Shown in pieces: positions 51,435 through 57,596 of a stretch of 57,596 nucleotides of DNA. The first letter of the stretch is position 1. Every line of letters begins with the position of its first letter. Made by a program: the position numbers and the translations under genes. The notes under the pieces were generated by a model. The model saw only the letters and a program-made list of their open reading frames with translations, was not told the DNA's origin and made no database searches. Origin of the DNA: an uncultured Pseudomonadota bacterium (GTDB lineage Bacteria > Myxococcota_A > UBA796 > CAJQPC01); contig CAJXRZ010000036.1 in the NCBI GenBank assembly GCA_913060515.1, forward strand, positions 1-57,596, read 5' to 3'.

Positions 51435-52429
51435 CAGGAATTTCCTTCATTCTTTGGGTAGGCGACGAGCTGGCACATGGCCCCGGGCGCGCCGAGAAGG
51501 GCGGGCAGGGCGGCCGGCAAGTCTGCCAGGGAGATCTCAGGCTCCAAGAGCCGGTCCAGGATGGGCGCGTTCAACAGCCGCATCACGGTTTGGAGGCGAC
51601 GGGCGTAGTCCCAGCGCGGTGCCCGACCAGGCGGGATTCGGCCCACCTGGGAGCTCTTAAGGGTCAGGCGGCGGCTGTGAAAGGCGCGCCCCAAGGGGAC
51701 GGCAGGAGACTGCTCCCCATACCAGGACAGCTCCACGATCTGCGCCTCTACGCCCGCCAGCTCCAGGCTCAAGGCCAGCCCCGCCTGCGAGGTCGATGCG
51801 TGCACGACCAGGTCCTGCTGCCCCTGGGCGTCACCCGGCAAGCAGAAGGTGGCCCCCAGCGCCTCGGCCAGCTCGGCCTTCTCGGGGTTCAGGTCGACCA
51901 GCTGAACGGTGCAGGCTGGAATCTGAGCACAGAGCCACGCCACCAGAGAGCCGACAACGCCAGCACCCACGACCGTGATGCGGTCCCCTGGCCCGGGAGC
52001 GGCGTCCCAGACCGCGTTGAGGGCGGTCTCCAGGTTTGCGGCCAACACCGCACGACGGGCCGGAACACCCTGAGGAACCGCGGTCACGGCCGTGGCAGGG
52101 ACTTGGTAGAGGTCTTGATGGGGATGCAGGCAGAAGACCACCTGACCCAGCTGCAGCTCGGAGACCGACTCGCCCAGAGCGACCACCTGCCCCACGCTGC
52201 AGTAGCCGTACTTGACCTCGCCACCAAAGTCGCCTTCTTGGAAAGGCGCCCGCATCTCCTGGGCCAGCGCCCGGGGAACTTCTCTCCGCCAGACCAGAGA
52301 CTCTGTGCCGCGGGAGAGGGCCGAGTACAGCGAGGCCACGCGCACCTGCTCCGCTCCGAGCGCAGGCAGCTTGTGCAGGCGAAGCTCCGCCTTCCGCTCC
52401 CCGACGTACCAGAGCGCCCGCGTCTTCAC
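51434..52429 (-). CDS. Zinc-ligand-poor MDR (alcohol dehydrogenase-like) oxidoreductase
   Basis: A 331-residue medium-chain dehydrogenase/reductase from GTG 52429 (GTGA overlap with the RibD stop). N-terminal VRVASLYSALSRGTESLVWR, MRAPFQEGDFGGEVKYGYCSVG, then a Rossmann fold ITVVGAGVVGSLVAWLCAQ followed by LVDLNPEKAELAEALGA. The catalytic-zinc signature GHE and the four structural-zinc Cys of classical ADHs are absent. It belongs with the subgroup annotated zinc-binding alcohol dehydrogenase by homology alone. It probably acts on the product of the RibD/PTPS-like steps. Confidence 0.85.
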   Translation of the reverse strand: MKTRALWYVGERKAELRLHKLPALGAEQVRVASLYSALSRGTESLVWRREVPRALAQEMRAPFQEGDFGGEVKYGYCSVGQVVALGESVSELQLGQVVFCLHPHQDLYQVPATAVTAVPQGVPARRAVLAANLETALNAVWDAAPGPGDRITVVGAGVVGSLVAWLCAQIPACTVQLVDLNPEKAELAEALGATFCLPGDAQGQQDLVVHASTSQAGLALSLELAGVEAQIVELSWYGEQSPAVPLGRAFHSRRLTLKSSQVGRIPPGRAPRWDYARRLQTVMRLLNAPILDRLLEPEISLADLPAALPALLGAPGAMCQLVAYPKNEGNS

Positions 52430-52617
52430 GCGAACACGAGGTCGTAGAGCATGTCCTTCCCCAGGGGAAAGACTCGGGTCTCCGGACGTAGGGCTTCTTC
52501 GAGCTTGTCCAAGGCCGGCAGCACCAGCGAGGGCCGGCCGCTGCCAATGATCATGGGCGCGACCACCAAGTGGAGGCGGTTCAGGTGCCCCTCCTCCAGA
52601 AAACGCGACACGGTCAC
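52426..52617 (-). pseudogene. C-terminal fragment of split RibD-type reductase
   Basis: A 63-codon frame starting GTG ACC GTG (52617) and ending TGA 52426. It encodes SRFLEEGHLNRLHLVVAPMI followed by IGSGRPSL, the conserved C-terminal third of RibD reductases. It should continue from EGGG of the upstream piece, but a G9 tract (52617-52625) shifts the frame by one. GTG overlaps the premature TGA (GTGA), so re-initiation could make a separate peptide. Insertion of one G (G10) or loss of two (G7) restores one 764-nt-class gene. Sequencing error, slippage or a true split are all open. Confidence 0.75.
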
Positions 52618-53189
52618 CCCCCCCCTTCCACAAAGACACGCCGCAGACCCCGCTCTGCCAGAAGCTCCAGGAGGAACTTGGCCGAGAGCATGCCGGTGGT
52701 GGGAACGGTGACACGTTCTACAAAGTCCGGCAGCTCCCGCTCCACATCGGCGCCGGTCAACCAGAGGGTGGGCGCCTTGCCATCGCTCAGGAGCTGGTGG
52801 GAGCTTGGAACGGAGCCGGAGGGATCCACCAGAACCCGAGTGGGGTGGGGTCCAGGTACCCGCCGAACCGTCAGCGCCGGGTTGTCCAAGGTCGCTGTGG
52901 CTGCGCCGACCAAGACAGCGTCCGAGAGGGCCCGCAGGCTGTGGGTGTGTGCCAAGTCTTCCGGGCCTGAGATCCATTGGGAGGAGCCGCAGTCCATCGC
53001 AATGCGCCCATCCAGGCTCTGGGCCAGGTGCCCCACTGTCCACTCGCTGCCGCGCGCCAAAGGCTCCAAACACTGCCACGCTTGGAGCTGCTCAGCGCTC
53101 CATGCAGGATCGGCAAAGACCGATTCCCCCCGAGACAATGCCAAGAGGCGGGTCCAGACGGCGTTGGGAGAAGGGATGGGCATATTCAA
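52614..53189 (-). CDS. RibD-type reductase, N-terminal part, frame broken at a G9 tract
   Basis: A 191-residue frame (ATG 53189 to TGA 52614) covering most of a RibD C-terminal (dihydrofolate-reductase-like, NADPH-dependent pyrimidine reductase) domain: VGHLAQSLDGRIAMDCG, HSLRALSDAVLVGAATATLD, NPALTVRRVPGPHP, TRVLVDPSG, and the ending RRVFVEGGG, at which point family members continue T/V-L-x-x-FL. It stops inside the homopolymer, and the continuation is in the frame given at 52426-52617. First gene of the leftward operon, divergent from the CDP-alcohol transferase across a 99-bp gap. Confidence 0.8.
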   Translation of the reverse strand: MNMPIPSPNAVWTRLLALSRGESVFADPAWSAEQLQAWQCLEPLARGSEWTVGHLAQSLDGRIAMDCGSSQWISGPEDLAHTHSLRALSDAVLVGAATATLDNPALTVRRVPGPHPTRVLVDPSGSVPSSHQLLSDGKAPTLWLTGADVERELPDFVERVTVPTTGMLSAKFLLELLAERGLRRVFVEGGG

Positions 53190-53288
53190 GACGCTTCCGG
53201 CAGCTCCTCGCTCCTAACGCGCTGGTTGGAAAGCGATGGACGATGGTGTACCCGCCTGGGCGGAACACAGGGGGTTATTGCGGCTTAA
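53190..53288. promoter_or_regulatory. Divergent intergenic region between the two biosynthetic transcription units
   Basis: A 99-bp gap separating the leftward RibD-type operon from the rightward CDP-alcohol transferase and sulfatase pair. It probably carries the promoters for both. I see no strong consensus boxes. Confidence 0.35.
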
Positions 53289-54020
53289 ATGCACTCCCCT
53301 TCCCGCAGCTTGATTCTGGCCGGTGCCGTCAGCGCACTGGGCGCTGCGCTTCTGGCCGCCATCCTGGCGGGCGCGCTGAACCAAGCCAGCTCCGCTCAAG
53401 CCGCTCTGGCCGCCCTGGGAGCCACCCTCGTTCCCGCAGGCGCTCTGGCCCTGGCTTGGGGCGAGCGCCAAAGCATGGGCAAAGAGATCGGCCCCGCGAA
53501 CTGGGTGACCTTCTCTCGGGGGGCCTTGGGAGCCTCAGCAGGCGGCGTTGGCCTGTTGGCCTTCGCGATGCCTCTGAACACAGGCCTGCTCTGGGCGGTC
53601 GTCGTGCTCAGCATCCTGGCCCTCTGCATGGATGGGCTCGATGGCTGGGCCGCCCGTCGCTTCGACTGCGCCAGCCCCTTCGGCGCCCGCTTGGACATGG
53701 AGCTGGACGGCATGACCACCGCCGCCCTCTGTGTGCTGGCTTGGAGCAGCGGCGCTGCGGGTGCCTGGATCCTGCTCTCGGGTGCCATGCGCGGCCTCTT
53801 CATCCTGGCTGCGCGCCTCTGGCCTTGGATGGACCGCCCTCTCTTCCCCAGTCAGCGCCGCAGGGTGGTGTGCGTCATCCAAATCGCCACCCTCATCGCG
53901 GCCTGCGCGCCCCTCTTTTCCAGCATCAGCGCATGGGTCGCAGGTGCAGGATTGGCGGCCCTGATCTATAGCTTTGGGGTCGACACCTACTGGCTGTACA
54001 CGCACCGAGAGCGCCCGTGA
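53289..54020 (+). CDS. CDP-alcohol phosphatidyltransferase
   Basis: A 243-residue polytopic membrane enzyme that joins a CDP-activated lipid to an alcohol. The full signature Dx2DGx2ARx8Gx3Dx3D is present: MDGLDGWAARRFD continuing to GARLDMELDG. About six spans are visible, starting LILAGAVSALGAALLAAIL. The acceptor cannot be deduced; it is not a clear PgsA or Pss, and its place beside glycosyltransferase, flippase-like and phosphatase genes suggests a specialised phospholipid headgroup. It overlaps the sulfatase gene as GTGA. Confidence 0.9.
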   Translation: MHSPSRSLILAGAVSALGAALLAAILAGALNQASSAQAALAALGATLVPAGALALAWGERQSMGKEIGPANWVTFSRGALGASAGGVGLLAFAMPLNTGLLWAVVVLSILALCMDGLDGWAARRFDCASPFGARLDMELDGMTTAALCVLAWSSGAAGAWILLSGAMRGLFILAARLWPWMDRPLFPSQRRRVVCVIQIATLIAACAPLFSSISAWVAGAGLAALIYSFGVDTYWLYTHRERP

Positions 54021-55450
54021 CCCTTCTGGCCCTGCTGCTGGCATGCACCACCCCCGTAGAACGCGCGGGCCCCGACCTGGTGCTCTTCACCGTCGACACC
54101 CTGCGTCACGACACCTTGGGCTTTGCCGGCGACACCACTGCACAGACCCCAAACATGGACCAGCTCGCCGCCCGCGGCGTGGTCTTTGAACAAGCCACCA
54201 CCCCCTTTCCGCGCACCACACCCGCCCTGGCCAGCCTGCTCACCGGCTTGCGTCCGGCGCACCACGGCAGCCTAGAGGTGGGCCAGCCCATGACCTCCGG
54301 GGTGCCCATCGCCGTCTCCCTCCAGAAGGCCGGATGGGTGGGCATCGCGGCCAGCGGCACACCGGTGGCCGGTCCCGAGCAGGGCTTGGCACAAGGCTTC
54401 GAGGTCTTCATCTCCAAAGAGGACCCCCGCGCCTCTGAGCTGGTGGACATCGTCATCCAGGCCACCGCAGAGCTGCCGCCGGAGCAGTCCGTCTTCCTCT
54501 GGGTGCACGTGGTCGACCCCCACTTTCCCTACCTGCCCGACGGCGCCACCGAAGGCCCGTGCAAGGAGTTGGGGGAGAAGATCAGGGATGGCGCTCAAAA
54601 ACGCGGTCCCATGTTCGCCAACCACGGCGGCGTGGCCGCCAACGCCCTGGAACACTGCCAGCAGCTCTACGCAGGCGAGGTCAGCGCTGCCGACTCTGCG
54701 CTCGGAGAGCTGCTCGAAGGCTTGAGCGCCCAAGGCCGCAACCCCATCGTGGCCCTGAGCTCCGACCACGGAGAGCACTTCGGCGAGGGCGGCCTGTTTT
54801 ACGAGCACGGACCCCAGGCCCATGACGCGGTGGTGCGCATTCCAATGGTGGTGGCCGGTCCAGGCGTGGGCCAGCACCGGGACCGAGGAGTGGCCCGCTT
54901 GGAGGACCTGGGGGCCACGATGCTCGCAGCCGCAGGACTCCCCACTATGGGCCTGGATGGCGTGGATCTCTGGCCTCGGCTGCGAGAGGAGGTGACGCCA
55001 CTGGAGGAGGCGGCCGCTTGGGTGCTCTCCGGGAGCGCCCTGCACAACGTGCTCACAGGCTTCGTCACCACCGGACGCCAAGGCCGCCGGGTCTGCACCC
55101 ACGGACCGCGCTGGAGCCGCTGCGGCAAGAAGCAGAGCTTCCGCTTCTTCGACCACATCGCTGATCCCAACCTGAACACCGCCGGCGAGCCCAGTCCCTT
55201 TGACCGCGCGGCCCTGGAGGCTCAAGCAGACACCTGGCCGCCGGAGAGTGCCCGGCAGCTCCTGGTCCGCACCCCATCCAGCGCCTTGCGGGCCAAGCCC
55301 GTGGCGAAGGGTGGACACCAGCGAGAGGGAGACGCGTCCTTGGGCAGCCAGTTGGACGCCTTGGCCGCCGAGCTCCAGGTCAAGGACTGGTCCTCGGTTC
55401 AAGACGACAGCGTTCTCGAGGGCCTCAAGGCGATGGGCTACGTCGAGTGA
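54017..55450 (+). CDS. Lipoprotein sulfatase-family hydrolase
   Basis: A 477-residue exported protein from GTG 54017. Lipobox LALLLAC at Cys10. Alkaline-phosphatase superfamily: DLVLFTVDTLRHDTLG gives two metal Asp, TTPFPRTTPALASLLTG is the nucleophile loop with Thr in place of the Cys/Ser converted to formylglycine, and VALSSDHGEHFGEGGLFYEHG supplies DHGE and His. Hence it may act as a phosphohydrolase or transferase rather than a formylglycine sulfatase. The substrate is unknown. It is co-translated with the CDP-alcohol transferase. Confidence 0.85.
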   Translation: MTLLALLLACTTPVERAGPDLVLFTVDTLRHDTLGFAGDTTAQTPNMDQLAARGVVFEQATTPFPRTTPALASLLTGLRPAHHGSLEVGQPMTSGVPIAVSLQKAGWVGIAASGTPVAGPEQGLAQGFEVFISKEDPRASELVDIVIQATAELPPEQSVFLWVHVVDPHFPYLPDGATEGPCKELGEKIRDGAQKRGPMFANHGGVAANALEHCQQLYAGEVSAADSALGELLEGLSAQGRNPIVALSSDHGEHFGEGGLFYEHGPQAHDAVVRIPMVVAGPGVGQHRDRGVARLEDLGATMLAAAGLPTMGLDGVDLWPRLREEVTPLEEAAAWVLSGSALHNVLTGFVTTGRQGRRVCTHGPRWSRCGKKQSFRFFDHIADPNLNTAGEPSPFDRAALEAQADTWPPESARQLLVRTPSSALRAKPVAKGGHQREGDASLGSQLDALAAELQVKDWSSVQDDSVLEGLKAMGYVE

Positions 55451-55453
55451 GAA

Positions 55454-56725
55454 CTACGGCCCCTGGCCGATGACCATCCTGCGCCTCAGATCCGCCAGCC
55501 CGTAGCTCAACTCCGCCTCGATCACGGCCTTCTCCGCATCCGCCAGCTGTCCTTCGCGAAGCACCAAGCGGAAGACCTCACTGCCGCCCAGCTCAAAGGC
55601 GGTGCGCTCCATGGCCAGGGCCTCCTCTGCGACCGCCAAGGCTTGGCGCGCGATGACCACCCGCTCCCAGCTGGCCTCGACGAGCTGATGAGACTGCTGA
55701 AGTTCGGCTGCGAGTTGATCCAGTGCGCCCTGGCGCACGAAGGCGACCCGGTCCAGCTCCGCACGCGCATATCCCAGGCTTCCCCTTTCCTTTCGCATCA
55801 AGATGGGCACCTCAAGGGCCAGGCCACCGCTGACCTTGTCGGGCTCCAGCTTGGCCTTCAGATCCACCTTGGGCAAGGCTTGGTTCTGGGCCCGCCGCAG
55901 CTCCGCGTCGGCCAGCTGAAGAGCCAGGTCCAACACCACAACATCGGGACGCTGCTCAAGCTGGGTCAGATCCCAAGCCAGATCCAAGCGCGGCTCCCCC
56001 CAGCCCCAGTCCTGCGGGATCTGCTCACGCTCCGGGGTCTGTGGACGGCCTTGGGCATCGCGCCACCACAGAGAGAGGGACACCGCGGCGCTGTCCAGCT
56101 CCTGCTTGGCTTGGATGGCTGAGCTCTTGCGAGAGAGCAGAGCCCGCTGGTTGTCCACCAACTCCAAGCGAGAGCGCTGCCCAAGCTCCAGACCTCGCTC
56201 CAAGGCGGCGTTGCGCTGAACGGCCAGCTGCAGCTGCCGCTCGGCCAGGTCCAACTTTCGCCCATAGGCCACCCACTTCCACCAGCTCTCTGCCGCCTTG
56301 CCACGCGCCTGAAGAACATCCAGGTCCAAGGTGGCCTCTTGGATGCTGAAGAGCAAGCGAGCCGAGACGAGCTCCAGGCGCGAGTCGCCCCAGATCAGGC
56401 CATCCAAGACGGGCACCGAGAGCTCGGCAGAGGGGGTCCCGTTGGCCACGCTGCCGTCCCAGTTCAGAGCCATCGTCGGCCCCAGAGAGGTGGGCTGGAC
56501 GAAGGAGAGGGATCCATCCTCGACTCCAGGGACACCGTCCTCCGAGGCCCAGCCCCCCACGATGTAGGGGTCATTGACGGCCCCAGCCGAGGTCACCTTG
56601 GCCGCAGCCTGGTCCACCTTCGCCGAGCTTGCGCCCAGGTAGGGGACGCGGGTGTCCACGCCCTCCATCAAGCGGTCCAAGGTCAGGGTCTGGGCCTGGA
56701 CCAGCGAGCAGATCAGTAGAATCAC
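55454..56725 (-). CDS. TolC-family outer membrane efflux protein
   Basis: A 423-residue outer-membrane efflux channel subunit: short signal MILLICSLVQAQT, then two repeats of long helical segments (VSARLLFSIQEATLDLDVLQARGKAA; LDLALQLADAELRRAQNQAL) with barrel strands. LPKVDLKAKLEP and EGQLADAEKAVIEAELSYGLADLR are typical of TolC-like proteins. It probably pairs with the HlyD-type adaptor next to it, whose stop overlaps its start (ATGA). The inner-membrane pump would be upstream, beyond the contig end. Confidence 0.85.
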   Translation of the reverse strand: MILLICSLVQAQTLTLDRLMEGVDTRVPYLGASSAKVDQAAAKVTSAGAVNDPYIVGGWASEDGVPGVEDGSLSFVQPTSLGPTMALNWDGSVANGTPSAELSVPVLDGLIWGDSRLELVSARLLFSIQEATLDLDVLQARGKAAESWWKWVAYGRKLDLAERQLQLAVQRNAALERGLELGQRSRLELVDNQRALLSRKSSAIQAKQELDSAAVSLSLWWRDAQGRPQTPEREQIPQDWGWGEPRLDLAWDLTQLEQRPDVVVLDLALQLADAELRRAQNQALPKVDLKAKLEPDKVSGGLALEVPILMRKERGSLGYARAELDRVAFVRQGALDQLAAELQQSHQLVEASWERVVIARQALAVAEEALAMERTAFELGGSEVFRLVLREGQLADAEKAVIEAELSYGLADLRRRMVIGQGP

Positions 56726-57552
56726 TTCATCAACCCTGGGTCACGTGGCTTCTTGGCGCTGGCGGGCTTGCCCTCCAGTGCGGGGGTGTCGGGGGGGAAG
56801 GAGTTGATGCGGCGCCAGACCTCCCAGCCCAGCCTGACCTCGCCCAAGAGCACAAAGCCCTTGGCCTTGACGCCCTGGCGAAGGGTGGGCCAGGGGCGGT
56901 CGCCTTCGACAGGGACAACGACCACTCGGAACTTGCCGCTGCCGCTGTCTGTTGCATCGATGAGCGCGACGCGGCCAGGGTACGTGCCGATGCCGTCGCC
57001 AGGGGGACCCACCCACTGCAAGGCGGGGATGCCCTCAAAGACCACGCGCACCTGGTCCCCCACCTCAATCCAGGGCAGGTCTCGGCCGTCTGCGTAGATG
57101 GCCACTGCGCCTGCGTCGGTCTCTGGGACGAGCTCGATGAGCGCATCGCCAGCCTTGACCTGACCGCCAATGGGTGCGCCCTTGAGAGAGAGCACCACGC
57201 CGTCCCGCGGGGCCAAGATGTCCTGGCTCTGCTGGTAGGCGAGCTTGCCCTCCAGCTCGTTGTACTTGCCCTTGATGGAGGCGATCTTGACCATCGTCTC
57301 GTCCCGCTCCGCCTCAGAGATCGCAATCTCCGCGTCGGTTGACGCCAGGGCCTTCTCCCGCGCCCGCTGGGTCGCGACGATCTCCAGGTCCAAAGCCTCC
57401 ACAGTGGCCTCTTGCTTGGCCACGGAGAGCATGGCCAGCTCCAAGTCACGGTTGCTGGAGATTCCCTCCGACTGAAGGGTCTCAATGCGGTCCAGGTTCA
57501 GCTTTGAGGTGTCCAGAGTGGCCAGCTCACCCAGTGCCTTGCGGCGCAGTTC
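56722..57552 (-). CDS. HlyD/RND-type periplasmic adaptor, N-terminus truncated by contig end
   Basis: A partial membrane-fusion protein of at least 276 residues; its 5' end is lost where the read adapter begins. A long coiled coil (ELAMLSVAKQEATVEALDL, EAERDETMVKIASIK) is followed by the lipoyl-like hinge DILAPRDGVVLSLKGAPIGG and QVKAGDALIELVP, then beta-barrel segments with IEVGDQVRVVFEG and a C-terminal basic tail. It would bridge an inner-membrane exporter to the TolC-type protein. An apparent start peptide MYKRQ upstream is adapter-derived and not biological. Confidence 0.85.
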   Translation of the reverse strand, partial: ELRRKALGELATLDTSKLNLDRIETLQSEGISSNRDLELAMLSVAKQEATVEALDLEIVATQRAREKALASTDAEIAISEAERDETMVKIASIKGKYNELEGKLAYQQSQDILAPRDGVVLSLKGAPIGGQVKAGDALIELVPETDAGAVAIYADGRDLPWIEVGDQVRVVFEGIPALQWVGPPGDGIGTYPGRVALIDATDSGSGKFRVVVVPVEGDRPWPTLRQGVKAKGFVLLGEVRLGWEVWRRINSFPPDTPALEGKPASAKKPRDPGLMK

Positions 57553-57596
57553 CTGTCTCTTATACACATCTCCGAGCCCACGAGACAGGCAGAAAT
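57553..57596. other. Nextera adapter with i7 index, non-biological sequence
   Basis: 57553-57586 is the Nextera transposase adapter for read 2 (begins CTGTCTCTTATACACATCT and continues CCGAGCCCACGAGAC). It is followed by AGGCAGAA (57587-57594), which equals Nextera index N703, and AT, the first bases of the P7 tail. The true genome sequence therefore ends at 57552. Confidence 0.97.

Noticed and set aside
52430-52714. N-terminal extension of the MDR frame into RibD.
   Set aside because: Overlaps the RibD C-terminal fragment, which has clear conserved residues.

Overview
The window is a 57.6 kb high-GC contig fragment from a Gram-negative bacterium, most likely assembled from metagenomic or multiplexed Illumina data, because its last 44 bases are a Nextera adapter with index. 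The lineage looks Myxococcota-like (inference). Supporting traits are a Ser/Thr kinase with FHA and VWA partners, a MopE-type metal-binding/FG-GAP lipoprotein, many lipoproteins and outer-membrane barrels, a TonB-C-like secreted protein and a prepilin peptidase. Coding is very dense: 1-4 bp start/stop overlaps (ATGA, GTGA, TGATG, TAGTG) are the rule, and no stretch over 300 bases lacks a gene. I saw no tRNA, rRNA, CRISPR array or insertion sequence.

Region 1 (1-16.6 kb) is an extracellular contractile injection system (eCIS, Afp/PVC-like). Transcribed leftward are a small unknown protein, the Afp16-like cap (DUF4255), sheath 1, tube 1, a tail-assembly-chaperone-like protein followed by a DUF6760-type ORF, sheath 2, tube 2, a giant 13-residue-repeat protein and an Afp7-like LysM baseplate protein that runs off the left edge. 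Spike, gp25-like, baseplate wedge and tape-measure genes are presumably beyond the edge. Rightward are an LGN-motif protein, an eCIS DUF4157 protein and the eCIS AAA+ ATPase, interleaved with argE-like and hutF-like catabolic genes. The chaperone/DUF6760 junction carries all the elements of a -1 programmed ribosomal frameshift, as in phage lambda G/GT and P2 E/E'.

Region 2 (16.6-29.7 kb) encodes envelope and signalling proteins: a HhH (ComEA-like) lipoprotein, three secreted or outer-membrane proteins, a transmembrane Ser/Thr kinase, a VWA lipoprotein, a polytopic membrane protein with an FHA-like tail, an FHA transmembrane protein, and a double cyclic-nucleotide-binding protein. Region 3 (29.7-46.6 kb) has a GT2 glycosyltransferase, the MopE/FG-GAP lipoprotein, and a radical-SAM neighbourhood. 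The latter comprises four radical SAM enzymes, one stand-alone SPASM protein, an ABC-2 exporter, a DegT-type aminotransferase and a prepilin peptidase, with lipoproteins between them.

Region 4 (46.6-55.5 kb) is a compact divergent cluster. Leftward are a RibD-type reductase (split by a G9 tract), a zinc-ligand-poor MDR dehydrogenase, a PTPS/QueD-like protein lacking canonical active-site residues, a flippase-like membrane protein, a membrane alkaline-phosphatase-superfamily enzyme, a glycosyltransferase and a methyltransferase. Rightward are a CDP-alcohol phosphatidyltransferase and a lipoprotein sulfatase. It looks like an undescribed pathway for a modified glycophospholipid or pterin-like compound. 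Region 5 (55.5-57.55 kb) holds a TolC-family protein and a truncated HlyD-type adaptor that ends at the adapter.
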